Assembly (NCBI GenBank): GCA_016212245.1
Contig: JACRGU010000057.1
Span: forward strand, 1 to 19,431
Source of the DNA: Nitrospirota bacterium
GTDB taxonomy: Bacteria > Nitrospirota > Thermodesulfovibrionia > Thermodesulfovibrionales > SM23-35
Reading direction: 5' to 3'
DNA: 19,431 nt
The position numbers and the translations under genes were made by a program. Positions 5,565 through 13,289 of this stretch are shown here, piece after piece. Numbering within the stretch: position 1 is the stretch's first letter; every line of letters starts with the position of its first letter. The notes beneath the pieces are model-generated. The model was not told the origin of the DNA. It was given only the letters and a program-made list of their open reading frames with translations, and did no database searches.

Positions 5565-7946
5565 ATGGCTGATATGGAACAGATGGAACAGAAAGAAGAG
5601 AAAGAGATAGAGATACCTGATAATGTGCCTGTATTACCTGTAAGGGACATCGTTGTTTTTCCATATATGATACTCCCTCTTTTTGTTGGAAGGGAGATGT
5701 CAATAAAGGCTATAGACTATTCTCTTAACACAAACAGGATGGTACTGTTACTGACGCAGAAGGATTTAAATGTTGAAAACCCTGCGCCGGATGACCTCTA
5801 CTCTATAGGAACTGTAGGCATGATAATGAGGATGCTAAAATTACCTGACGGTAGGGTGAAGATACTTATACAGGGTCTGAGCAAGGCAAGGATATTAACA
5901 TATTCCCAGACCGAACCGTTTTTAAAGGCTGATATTGAAAAGATAAATGACCAGAAGCCCGCATCACTTACAATAGAAGAAGAGGCACAGATAAGGACTA
6001 TAAAAGAGCAGTTAGACAGGGCTGTTTCTCTCGGGAAAACGATATTACCCGACATAATGGTGGTAGTGGAAAACCTTGATGACCCTGGGAGGCTGGCTGA
6101 CCTTATTGCGTCTAACCTGGGGTTAAAGACAGAACAGGCCCAGGAGGTCCTCGAAATAATTGACCCTGTCAAGAGGCTAAAACGTGTTAGTGAGATATTA
6201 GGTAGGGAGATAGAACTCCTCACAGTCCAGCAGAAGATTCAGTCTGAAGCCAAGGGCGAAATAGACAAAACGCAGCGTGAGTATTTCCTTAGAGAGCAGC
6301 TCAAGGCAATACAGAAAGAACTTGGCGATATTGACGAAAAGACAGAGGAGCTTAAAGAGTTCAGAAAAAAGATTGAAGATGCGAAGATGCCTGAAAAGGT
6401 TATGAAAGAGGCTGAGAAGCAGCTCAGACGTCTTGAGAAGATGCACCCTGACAGCGCAGAAGCTGCCACAGTCAGGACATATCTTGACTGGATGGTTGAG
6501 ATTCCATGGTCAAAAAGCACAACGGATAACCTCGATATTAAGGCTGCAGAGAAGGTGCTAAATGATGACCACTATAATCTGGAGAAGGTAAAGGAGCGAA
6601 TTTTAGAGTATCTTAGTGTCAGAAAGTTAAAGGAAAAGATGAAGGGTCCTATCCTCTGTTTTATTGGCCCTCCAGGCGTTGGAAAGACCTCTCTCGGAAG
6701 GTCTATAGCAAGGGCTCTGGGAAGGGAATTTGTACGTATGTCCTTAGGAGGGATGAGGGATGAGGCAGAGATCAGAGGGCACAGAAGGACTTATGTTGGT
6801 GCACTTCCTGGAAGGATAATCCAGGGGATAAAAACAGCAGGGACAAACAACCCTGTGTTTATGCTGGATGAGATTGACAAAATAGGTATGGACTTCAGGG
6901 GAGACCCATCTTTTGCCCTCCTCGAAGTACTTGACCCTGAACAGAATAATGCCTTTGTGGATCATTATCTTACAGTCTCTTTTGACCTTTCAAAGGTTAT
7001 GTTTATTACAACTGGCAATCTTGTAGACACAATACCAAGTCCTCTAAGGGACAGGATGGAGATAATATATCTATCCGGCTATACAGCAGAGGAAAAGCTT
7101 GGTATTGCAAAGAACTACCTTGTTCCAAAGCAGCTTGAGGAGCACGGTATTAATAGCGAGATACTTAAGATTACAGACCCAGGGCTTCTCAATATAATCT
7201 CGCAGTACACAAGAGAAGCAGGTGTAAGAAACCTCGAGAGAGAGATAGCAACCCTCTGCAGGAAGGTAGCAAAGAAGATAGCCGAAGGCAAAGAGAAAAT
7301 GTTTGTGATAAATGCAAAAAATCTTCACAGATATCTTGGTGTGCCTAAGTATCTGCCCGAAGAAGAGATGGAGAAAGATGAGGTTGGTGTCTCGACAGGC
7401 CTTGCATGGACAGAGACAGGTGGAGACATTATCTACGTAGAGGCAACAACAATGAAGGGCAAGGGACATCTTACCCTAACAGGACAGCTCGGAGATGTCA
7501 TGAAAGAATCTGCCCAGGCTGCTTTGAGTTATGTGCGTTCAAGGTCAAAGAGACTCGGCATAAAGGATGATGTATTTTCTAAAACAGACCTCCACATCCA
7601 TGTCCCTGCAGGTGCAACCCCGAAAGATGGGCCTTCAGCAGGTATTACAATGGCTACTGCGATTGCATCAGCCCTCACTGGAAAGGCTGTTAATAAGAAT
7701 ATTGCAATGACAGGAGAGGTTACACTGAGGGGCAGGGTACTTCCAATCGGGGGACTTAAAGAAAAGGCCCTTGCTGCAAAAAGGATGGGGATAAAAAAGA
7801 TAATTGTCCCAAAGAGGAACAAGAAAGACCTTGAGGATATCCCAAAATACATCAAAAAGGATATGGAATTTGTGTTTGTTGAGACAATGGATGATGTACT
7901 CAAGGTCGCCCTCAAGAAAAATTCAAAGATTAAAAATAAAAAATAA
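5565..7946 (+). CDS. lon: ATP-dependent protease La (Lon)
   Basis: Cytoplasmic AAA+ serine protease that degrades misfolded and regulatory proteins. Order: N-terminal LON substrate domain (about 20-210), coiled coil (about 215-300), AAA+ module with Walker A GPPGVGKTS (368-376) and Walker B MLDEIDK (433-439), and a C-terminal protease domain with catalytic S691 (PKDGPSAG) and K734 (GLKEKALAA). The Ser-Lys spacing of 43 equals that of E. coli Lon. The ATG follows AAGGAGA. The last nine residues (NSKIKNKK region) and the stop codon are written by a heptamer array that runs on to the thiL start, so the native C-terminus has probably been replaced. The domain core is intact and the enzyme should be active. 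No CIRCE or sigma-32-type promoter was recognised; the upstream gap is mostly a dispersed repeat. Confidence 0.97.
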   Translation: MADMEQMEQKEEKEIEIPDNVPVLPVRDIVVFPYMILPLFVGREMSIKAIDYSLNTNRMVLLLTQKDLNVENPAPDDLYSIGTVGMIMRMLKLPDGRVKILIQGLSKARILTYSQTEPFLKADIEKINDQKPASLTIEEEAQIRTIKEQLDRAVSLGKTILPDIMVVVENLDDPGRLADLIASNLGLKTEQAQEVLEIIDPVKRLKRVSEILGREIELLTVQQKIQSEAKGEIDKTQREYFLREQLKAIQKELGDIDEKTEELKEFRKKIEDAKMPEKVMKEAEKQLRRLEKMHPDSAEAATVRTYLDWMVEIPWSKSTTDNLDIKAAEKVLNDDHYNLEKVKERILEYLSVRKLKEKMKGPILCFIGPPGVGKTSLGRSIARALGREFVRMSLGGMRDEAEIRGHRRTYVGALPGRIIQGIKTAGTNNPVFMLDEIDKIGMDFRGDPSFALLEVLDPEQNNAFVDHYLTVSFDLSKVMFITTGNLVDTIPSPLRDRMEIIYLSGYTAEEKLGIAKNYLVPKQLEEHGINSEILKITDPGLLNIISQYTREAGVRNLEREIATLCRKVAKKIAEGKEKMFVINAKNLHRYLGVPKYLPEEEMEKDEVGVSTGLAWTETGGDIIYVEATTMKGKGHLTLTGQLGDVMKESAQAALSYVRSRSKRLGIKDDVFSKTDLHIHVPAGATPKDGPSAGITMATAIASALTGKAVNKNIAMTGEVTLRGRVLPIGGLKEKALAAKRMGIKKIIVPKRNKKDLEDIPKYIKKDMEFVFVETMDDVLKVALKKNSKIKNKK

Positions 7947-8011
7947 AAGATAAAAGATAAAGATAATGAATTCAGATATTTTGAATTTTAAATTTTTAAT
8001 TTTTATTTTCA
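7921..8011 (+). repeat. AT-rich heptamer array spanning the lon end and thiL leader
   Basis: Thirteen consecutive 7-mers in one register from 7921 to 8011. Words include GATTAAA, AATAAAA (twice), GATAAAA, GATAAAG, then AATTTTA and AATTTTT (twice), ending at the base before the TATG of thiL. The A-rich first half and T-rich second half are roughly complementary, so the transcript could fold. It encodes the last nine Lon codons and the stop, and occupies the place of the thiL ribosome site. Confidence 0.75.
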
Positions 8012-8012
8012 T

Positions 8013-9140
8013 ATGAGGCTTTCCGAGATTGGGGAACTGTCCCTTTTAGAGCAGATAAGGAAGAGGTTTGAAAAACAGTCGGCCAACATTGTCGTCGGGA
8101 TAGGCGATGATGCTGCTGTATTAAAACCAGTAGATAAGAACCTCCTTGTGACTACTGACATGATGGTCGAAGGGGTTCACTTTGACCTCAGCTTTATAAC
8201 GCCATATCAGCTCGGCTTCAAGCTGATATCAGTCAATGTAAGCGATATCTATGCTATGGGTGGGATACCAGTGTATCTCCTGCTGGATATCGCTGTAAAT
8301 AAAGATATAAATATGACATTTATTGACAGGTTATTTGATGGCGTTACGGATGCGATAAATCTATACAATACTATTCTTATTGGAGGTGACCTTTCCTCTA
8401 CAAATGCAGGGATGACCTTATCAGCAACACTCATCGGATACGCAAAAAGATATATAAGACGCTCTGGAGCAGACATAGGTGATAGAATCTATGTAACAGG
8501 TAACCTCGGGGATTCAGCCTGTGGTCTTGAACTGCTGAAAAGGATAAAAAAACCTGTCCCCATCCCCCCCACCCATCCCTCCCCCTCGCCCCCACCATAT
8601 CCTCCCCCCATAAGCGGGGGAGGACAAAGGAGGGGGGGATTTTATTATAGGGGGGAGGGTGAGGGAGGGGTTGTGAGTCGAGACTCCGAACTCCGAACTC
8701 TTAACTTGAGACTTTCAGAGCTGGGATTATCCTGGAATGTGGCTGAGCCGTTGCTCAGGAGGCATCTCATGCCTGTAGCAAGAGACCCGAAGAAATTCAT
8801 ACGACATGCAACAGCGATGATAGATATTAGCGATGGTCTTCTGATTGATTTATCAAGGCTCTGCGATGAGAGTAAGGTCGGTGCCAGGATATACATCAAA
8901 GATATTCCTGTATCTTCTGAACTCAAAAAAGCTGCCTCATATCTTGGCATTTCACCGATAAAATTAGCCTTATCAGGTGGAGAAGATTATGAGCTATTGT
9001 TTACCGTACCCCCCGATAAAAAGGTTAAAGCGATATGCATCGGCGAAATTATAAAATCAGAAAGAGTAATTATAGATAAATCAGGTAAAGAAACAGCTTT
9101 TGCTCCGGAAGGTTATCAGCACTTTGGCATTCATGGATAG
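8013..9140 (+). CDS. thiL: Thiamine-monophosphate kinase with a repeat-derived insert
   Basis: Phosphorylates thiamine monophosphate to thiamine pyrophosphate with ATP, the last step of the pathway. Family motifs are present: MRLSEIGE start, GIGDDAAV (29-36), LLVTTDMMVEGVHF, NVSDIYAMGG, IGGDLSS, then after the insert ATAMIDISDGLLIDL and LSGGEDYELLF. At 375 aa it is about 50 residues longer than usual. The excess is residues about 182-234, a Pro/Ser/Gly-rich stretch written by a G/C-rich palindrome (about 8556-8670) and a heptamer array (8683-8717), between ACGLELLKRIKK and LGLSWNVAEPLLRRHL, probably a surface loop. The ATG is fixed by the conserved N-terminus, yet no ribosome site precedes it because the leader is AT heptamers. 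It overlaps the next gene by 8 nt. The frame is open, so it is likely functional but could be impaired. Confidence 0.92.
   Translation: MRLSEIGELSLLEQIRKRFEKQSANIVVGIGDDAAVLKPVDKNLLVTTDMMVEGVHFDLSFITPYQLGFKLISVNVSDIYAMGGIPVYLLLDIAVNKDINMTFIDRLFDGVTDAINLYNTILIGGDLSSTNAGMTLSATLIGYAKRYIRRSGADIGDRIYVTGNLGDSACGLELLKRIKKPVPIPPTHPSPSPPPYPPPISGGGQRRGGFYYRGEGEGGVVSRDSELRTLNLRLSELGLSWNVAEPLLRRHLMPVARDPKKFIRHATAMIDISDGLLIDLSRLCDESKVGARIYIKDIPVSSELKKAASYLGISPIKLALSGGEDYELLFTVPPDKKVKAICIGEIIKSERVIIDKSGKETAFAPEGYQHFGIHG
8556..8670. repeat. G/C-rich palindrome inserted in thiL
   Basis: A C-rich half (CCCCATCCCCCCC onwards) and a G-rich half, with a perfect inner stem CCTCCCCC (8601-8608) and GGGGGAGG (8616-8623). 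It resembles the element at 3721-3768 in its CCCCATCCCCC word and layout. Read in frame it gives PIPPTHPSPSPPPYPPP then GGGQRRGGFYYRGEGEGG, which have no counterpart in ThiL. The end of the G-rich half (8650-8670) has four runs of at least three G with loops of 1-3 nt, a canonical quadruplex pattern on the coding strand. Confidence 0.8.
8683..8717 (+). repeat. Heptamer array in thiL
   Basis: Five 7-mers in register, all beginning ACT: ACTCCGA twice, then ACTCTTA, ACTTGAG, ACTTTCA. It lies 12 nt after the G/C-rich palindrome and closes the extra segment of ThiL, coding for the SELRTLNLRLSE region. Confidence 0.7.
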
Positions 9141-9564
9141 ACTCAGAGAGATATTAAAAATAAGGGAATCTCCTCACAGGATAGCGATTGCCTTTTCAAC
9201 AGGTGTATTTATAGGGATGTCTCCATTTTTAGGCATACATACTGTACTCGGAATTGTAGTTGCATGGATTTTCAGGCTCAACAGGCTTGCCACAATAGTC
9301 GGGGTTTATGTCACAAACCCATGGACAATTGTGCCAGTATATGCCTTTGGCACATGGGTGGGTGCAAAGTGTCTTGGGATGAAACAGATAATTCCAAGTA
9401 TAGACTGGTCAAATATTACATTCAGCCATTTCCTGAATGACCTGAGACCGCTTCTGATGCCCTTCATTTTTGGTACACTACTGATTGGTTTTCTATCAGG
9501 CATTATCAGCTACTTTATCATCTACAGGGCGGTGGAAAGGGCGCATATAAAAAGTGATGAGTGA
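9133..9564 (+). CDS. DUF2062 membrane protein
   Basis: A 143-residue inner-membrane protein of the DUF2062 family, whose function is not established. The hallmark is present: RIAIAFSTGVFIGMSPFLGIHT near residues 17-38, then RLATIVGVYVTNPWTIVPVYAFGTWVG, two membrane-embedded helices with conserved Gly/Pro/Asn. A final long hydrophobic helix (about 108-132) precedes a basic tail. I chose the ATG at 9133, where MDRLREIL starts the conserved part; a TTG at 9100 lies well inside thiL. Even so it overlaps the thiL stop by 8 nt, so translation is probably coupled. The M50 protease starts 6 nt after its stop. Confidence 0.85.
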   Translation: MDRLREILKIRESPHRIAIAFSTGVFIGMSPFLGIHTVLGIVVAWIFRLNRLATIVGVYVTNPWTIVPVYAFGTWVGAKCLGMKQIIPSIDWSNITFSHFLNDLRPLLMPFIFGTLLIGFLSGIISYFIIYRAVERAHIKSDE

Positions 9565-9570
9565 ACAGTT

Positions 9571-10401
9571 ATGAGAAAATTCCCTTTTCTACATCTTATC
9601 CTCTTCATCCTTACACTGCTCTCTACATTGCTTGCAGGGGCGATTCAGGCTGGTGTAAATCTCCTGAAAGAACCAGAAAAGATTCATAAAGGACTCCCGT
9701 TTGCATTGACCTTAATGACCATCCTTTTGAGCCATGAATTGTCTCATTACTTTGCATCAAGAAAACATAATACAAAGGCCACACTGCCATATTTTATCCC
9801 AGCCCCTACAATCATTGGAACATTTGGAGCATTTATTAAAATGAAGTCTCCTATTGTTACAAGGAAAGCCCTCGTGGATATTGGTGCATCAGGCCCTATC
9901 GCAGGCTTTGTCATCTCAGTCATCGCATCAATTACGGGTTTATCTTTTTCTGATGTTGTTACAATTAAAGAAACAGCAGGGGCCCTCAGTCTTGGAGACT
10001 CTTTACTTTTTACTATACTTTCCGATATAGTTCTCGGCGTTACACCTGATTCTCATGACATACTCCTCCATCCAGTTGCCTTTGCAGGATGGATCGGCCT
10101 CTTTGTTACATCTCTAAATCTTATCCCGGTAGGTCAGCTTGATGGTGGGCATATCGCTTATGCACTTTTAGGTGAGAAACATGTTCGAGTCTCAAAAATA
10201 CTGATCTGGGCATTGATTATCCTGGGACTATTGTGGGAGGGATGGGCGATGTGGGCTATTTTGTTGTTAATCCTCGGCCTGAGACATCCACCGGTGCTTT
10301 ACTGGGAGACACCATTAGACCCGAGAAGGAGATTAATCGGGTGGCTCGCACTTGTAATATTTATCCTGACATTCATCCCTGTCCCATTTAAGATTATTTG
10401 A
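9571..10401 (+). CDS. Site-2-type membrane metalloprotease, M50 family
   Basis: Predicted intramembrane zinc protease. The zinc motif HELSH (55-59, HExxH) is in a membrane helix, and the second motif NLIPVGQLDGGH (183-194) supplies the third ligand D191. Between them lie GTFGAFIKMKS and VDIGASGPIAGFVISV, as in the archaeal/bacterial M50B group related to sporulation IVFB and archaeal S2P. The 276 aa hold about six hydrophobic segments; there is no PDZ domain and no CBS pair, unlike RseP or the CBS-bearing S2P proteins. The first segment could act as an uncleaved signal anchor. It lies 6 nt after the DUF2062 gene, and its TGA overlaps the hypF ATG by one base, so these genes share a transcript. 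The substrate is unknown. Confidence 0.88.
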   Translation: MRKFPFLHLILFILTLLSTLLAGAIQAGVNLLKEPEKIHKGLPFALTLMTILLSHELSHYFASRKHNTKATLPYFIPAPTIIGTFGAFIKMKSPIVTRKALVDIGASGPIAGFVISVIASITGLSFSDVVTIKETAGALSLGDSLLFTILSDIVLGVTPDSHDILLHPVAFAGWIGLFVTSLNLIPVGQLDGGHIAYALLGEKHVRVSKILIWALIILGLLWEGWAMWAILLLILGLRHPPVLYWETPLDPRRRLIGWLALVIFILTFIPVPFKII

Positions 10402-12878
10402 TGGAACGTGTAAAGATACTGGTTAAAGGTATTGTTCAGGGTGTTGGCTTCAGGCCATTTGTATATAATCTCGCTAACTCTCTAAATCTGAAAGGTTTTG
10501 TCGTAAATTCCTCCAGCGGTGTGACTATTGACATAGAGGGAGAAAATATATCTGATTTTATTGATAAGCTTGCCAGGAAGGCTCCTCCCCTATCTCAGAT
10601 AATGAGCATTGATATTGTTCCCATGCTATATCAGGGATATCAGAGATTCAGGATTCTCGAAAGTAAGGAAGAGGGAAGTTTTACTTTAGTCTCTCCAGAT
10701 GTCTCGATATGTAATGACTGTTTGAGGGAAATATTAGATAAAAGTGATAGACGTTACCTTTATCCTTTTACCAACTGCACAAATTGTGGGCCTCGCTATA
10801 CAATCACAAGGTCTATTCCCTATGACAGACCGAATACAACAATGTCTATTTTTATAATGTGCCCTGAATGCAAAGAAGAATATCATAATCCAGACAACAG
10901 GAGATTTCATGCACAGCCGAATGCATGTGCAACATGCGGTCCACAGATAACTTTAGTCATTAGTCATCAGTCATCAGTCATCAGTCAAAATCCAATAAAA
11001 AAGACAATAGAATTACTAAAAGCAGGGGCTATTGTTGCGATTAAGGGGCTTGGAGGGTTTCATATAGCCTGCGATGCAACTAATGAAGAGGCGGTGAATA
11101 GGTTAAGATTGAGGAAAAGAAAGAGTAACAAACCATTTGCCTTAATGGCACCTGATATTGAAACCATAAGAGAATTCTGTGAGGTATCTAAAGAAGAAAA
11201 AGAATTGTTAACCTCTAACAAAAGGCCTATAGTGCTACTTAGAAAATGTCACCCGTCACCCGTCACTCGTCACTGTCTTCCTGATGCCATTGCTCCTAAT
11301 AATAAATATTTAGGCTTCATGCTTCCATATACACCACTGCACTATCTTTTATTCTTTTATCCTATTACTCCTCACTCTTCACTCTTCACTTCTCACTTCT
11401 CTGCCCTCGTCATGACCAGTGGCAACCTCGCTGAAGAACCTGTTGTTATTGATAATGATGAAGCTATATCGAGACTTTCAGCTATTGTAGATGCCTTCTT
11501 ATTGCATAACAGAGACATCTTTATGCGTGTTGACGATTCAGTCATAATAGTTAACAGTCATCAGTCATCAGTGAAAACAAGTGATCAGTGTCCAATGACC
11601 AATGCCCAGTCGGATAACTCGTCACTCGTCACCTGTCACCCGTCACTGTCTTTTATCCGTCGTTCACGTGGGTATGTCCCGGATCCAATCGCACTTCATG
11701 AAGATGGGCCGGAGGTTCTCGGTTGTGGTGCTGACATAAAGAATACTTTTACGATTACAAAGGGCAGGTATGCGATTCCGAGCCAGCACATTGGTGATAT
11801 GGAGAACTATGAGACATTGAAGTTTTTTGAAGAAAGCCTTGAAAATCTGAAGGGTGTTTACAGGGTAAAAATAGAGGCAATCGCATATGACCTTCATCCT
11901 GGATACCTTTCAACGCAATGGGCATTATCTCAAAGTCAGAAGTCAGAAGTGAGAAGTGAGAATTTAAATACAGAATTTCAATCTCAAATCTCAAATCCCA
12001 AATCTCAAATTCCATGTTATGGCGTTCAGCATCACCATGCACATATCGCCTCTGTTATGGCAGAAAAGGGACTTAAAGATAAAGTTATTGGTGTTGCATT
12101 TGATGGGACAGGCTATGGTACAGATGGCAACCTCTGGGGCGGTGAATTTCTTCTCTCTGATGTAACAGGCTTTACAAGGGCAGGTCATCTTAAATATGTA
12201 CCTCTGCCCGGTGGTGAAATGGCTATAAAGGAACCGTGGAGGACTGCGATCAGTTATCTTAAAGATGCGGTCGGAGATGAAATCCTATCTTATCTTGAGT
12301 TCGTAAGATTTATTCAGCGATATGGTATTGAAAAGGTTAATGATATTATAAAAATTTCAGAAAACAGTATATTTTCTCCTCTCTCATCAGGTGCTGGAAG
12401 ACTTTTTGATGCTGTTTCTGCAATAGTCGGTATATGTGACAGAAATACATTTGAAGGGGAGGCAGCCATAGCACTTGAGGCTATGACCAATCCAGATATA
12501 GATGAGGATTATCCGGTTGATATAAAATTCAGAGAGACAATGGAGGTGGACTTCTCCACCACAATAATCAGAATAGTGGATGATTTGAACAGGGATATTG
12601 AAAAAGAAATAATTGCATCAAGATTCCATAATACAGTTATTACAGCTATCTTCAGGGTTGTGCAGAAGCTTTTTTCTCTGTATATGATAAATGATGTTGT
12701 TTTAAGCGGTGGGGTATTTCAGAACCTATATCTGCTTGAAAGGACTGTTTCTAAGCTTGAATCAGCAGGGTTGAGAGTTCATATAAATGAAAAAGTCCCA
12801 TGTAATGATGCTGGAATATCTCTCGGTCAGGCATATATAATCAGGGAAAGGATTAAGGCAACCAATAAAAAACCCTGA
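10401..12878 (+). CDS. hypF: Carbamoyltransferase HypF with five repeat-derived inserts
   Basis: Uses carbamoyl phosphate and ATP to carbamoylate HypE, the first step in making the CN ligands of [NiFe]-hydrogenase. Order: acylphosphatase domain (VKGIVQGVGFRPF, 9-21); zinc domain with four CxxC pairs (CNDC, CTNC, CPEC, CATC, about 110-180); YrdC-like domain (KGLGGFHIACDA, RKRKSNKPFA, MTSGNLAEEP); and a Kae1-like domain (HHHAHIASVMAE, AFDGTGYGTDGNLWGGEF, VVLSGGVFQN, NDAGISLGQA). The 825 aa exceed the usual 740-780. The excess matches heptamer arrays at residues about 185-196, 283-292, 322-333, 385-418 and 512-537, all outside recognised motifs. All catalytic motifs remain and the frame is open. 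The ATG overlaps the preceding TGA (TGATG). hypD lies 4.8 kb downstream beyond an accessory segment rather than adjacent. Confidence 0.95.
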   Translation: MERVKILVKGIVQGVGFRPFVYNLANSLNLKGFVVNSSSGVTIDIEGENISDFIDKLARKAPPLSQIMSIDIVPMLYQGYQRFRILESKEEGSFTLVSPDVSICNDCLREILDKSDRRYLYPFTNCTNCGPRYTITRSIPYDRPNTTMSIFIMCPECKEEYHNPDNRRFHAQPNACATCGPQITLVISHQSSVISQNPIKKTIELLKAGAIVAIKGLGGFHIACDATNEEAVNRLRLRKRKSNKPFALMAPDIETIREFCEVSKEEKELLTSNKRPIVLLRKCHPSPVTRHCLPDAIAPNNKYLGFMLPYTPLHYLLFFYPITPHSSLFTSHFSALVMTSGNLAEEPVVIDNDEAISRLSAIVDAFLLHNRDIFMRVDDSVIIVNSHQSSVKTSDQCPMTNAQSDNSSLVTCHPSLSFIRRSRGYVPDPIALHEDGPEVLGCGADIKNTFTITKGRYAIPSQHIGDMENYETLKFFEESLENLKGVYRVKIEAIAYDLHPGYLSTQWALSQSQKSEVRSENLNTEFQSQISNPKSQIPCYGVQHHHAHIASVMAEKGLKDKVIGVAFDGTGYGTDGNLWGGEFLLSDVTGFTRAGHLKYVPLPGGEMAIKEPWRTAISYLKDAVGDEILSYLEFVRFIQRYGIEKVNDIIKISENSIFSPLSSGAGRLFDAVSAIVGICDRNTFEGEAAIALEAMTNPDIDEDYPVDIKFRETMEVDFSTTIIRIVDDLNRDIEKEIIASRFHNTVITAIFRVVQKLFSLYMINDVVLSGGVFQNLYLLERTVSKLESAGLRVHINEKVPCNDAGISLGQAYIIRERIKATNKKP
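10954..10988 (+). repeat. Heptamer array 1 in hypF
   Basis: Five 7-mers in register: TAGTCAT twice, CAGTCAT twice, CAGTCAA. Three units make 21 nt, hence the peptide VISHQSSVIS. It lies directly after the last zinc-site cysteines, at the junction to the YrdC-like domain. Confidence 0.85.
11248..11275 (+). repeat. Heptamer array 2 in hypF
   Basis: Four 7-mers in register: GTCACCC twice, GTCACTC, GTCACTG. Encodes the CHPSPVTRHC stretch between RPIVLLRK and LPDAIAP of the YrdC-like domain. Confidence 0.85.
11364..11398 (+). repeat. Heptamer array 3 in hypF
   Basis: Five 7-mers in register: ATTACTC, CTCACTC, TTCACTC, TTCACTT, CTCACTT. Encodes ITPHSSLFTSHF between TPLHYLLF and ALVMTSGNLAEEP. Confidence 0.85.
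11555..11652 (+). repeat. Heptamer array 4 in hypF, composite
   Basis: Fourteen consecutive 7-mers in one register. CAGTCAT occurs twice at the left, then degenerate units including GTCCAAT, GACCAAT and GCCCAGT, then CTCGTCA twice, CCTGTCA and CCCGTCA at the right. The word family changes twice without loss of phase. Encodes about 33 extra residues between VDDSVIIV and FIRRSRGYVPDP. Confidence 0.85.
11934..12010 (+). repeat. Heptamer array 5 in hypF, composite
   Basis: Eleven 7-mers in one register: AGTCAGA twice, AGTGAGA twice, three degenerate units, then CTCAAAT twice, CCCAAAT and CTCAAAT. Encodes about 26 extra residues between LSTQWAL and CYGVQHHHAH, just before the carbamoyltransferase metal motif. 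Confidence 0.85.
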
Positions 12879-12998
12879 CGCCATTAGACCTCCTGTCTCA
12901 AAGGCTATCCAGTATAGGTTCATGGAGGGGTGTTTTAAGATTTCTTTTGAAATGTTATTATTTATGAAACTGTACAATAAAAAAGACTGGAGGCATTC

Positions 12999-13289
12999 AT
13001 GACAGTAAAAGCGGTTATAGATTTACCGAAAGACCTGTATCAAACTTTATCTTCCCATGGTCTTTCAAAAGAAATGATATCAAAAGAGACAAAAAAACTA
13101 CTGGCACTCAAGTGCTATAAAGACAAAATATTGTCACTGGGAAAATCGGCAGAGCTATCAGGGCTTTCTATGTGGGAGTTCATAGAGTTCCTTGGAGAAA
13201 ATAATGTTGCTGTCATAGATTATAGCGAAGAGCAACTAGAGAAAGAATTTAAAAATGTAGAAAGGCTCAGGAAGGCACTGAAAAGTTGA
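12999..13289 (+). CDS. UPF0175-family antitoxin
   Basis: A 96-residue protein of UPF0175 (COG2886), found as the antitoxin partner of PIN toxins. The conserved core is ALKCYKDKILSLGKSAELSGLSMWEFIEFLGENNV (about 46-80), a helix-turn-helix-like segment, ending with an acidic tail typical of toxin-binding ends. The ATG has GGAGG 5 nt upstream. Its TGA overlaps the TTG start of the DUF3368 gene, so the two are translated together. By analogy with other type II pairs it probably represses its own promoter; no clear operator was seen in the 120 nt after hypF. It opens the accessory segment between hypF and hypD. Confidence 0.85.
   Translation: MTVKAVIDLPKDLYQTLSSHGLSKEMISKETKKLLALKCYKDKILSLGKSAELSGLSMWEFIEFLGENNVAVIDYSEEQLEKEFKNVERLRKALKS

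Noticed and set aside
7529..7915. Minus-strand open frame opposite lon
   Set aside because: It is the complement of strongly conserved Lon protease-domain codons and has no family features or ribosome site.
8013..9140. Frameshift in thiL caused by the repeats
   Set aside because: Motifs on both sides of the insert lie in the same frame with no stop, so the gene is lengthened, not broken.
10954..12010. CRISPR-like array in hypF
   Set aside because: Repeats are 7-nt units directly abutting each other with no unique spacers and lie in an open coding frame.
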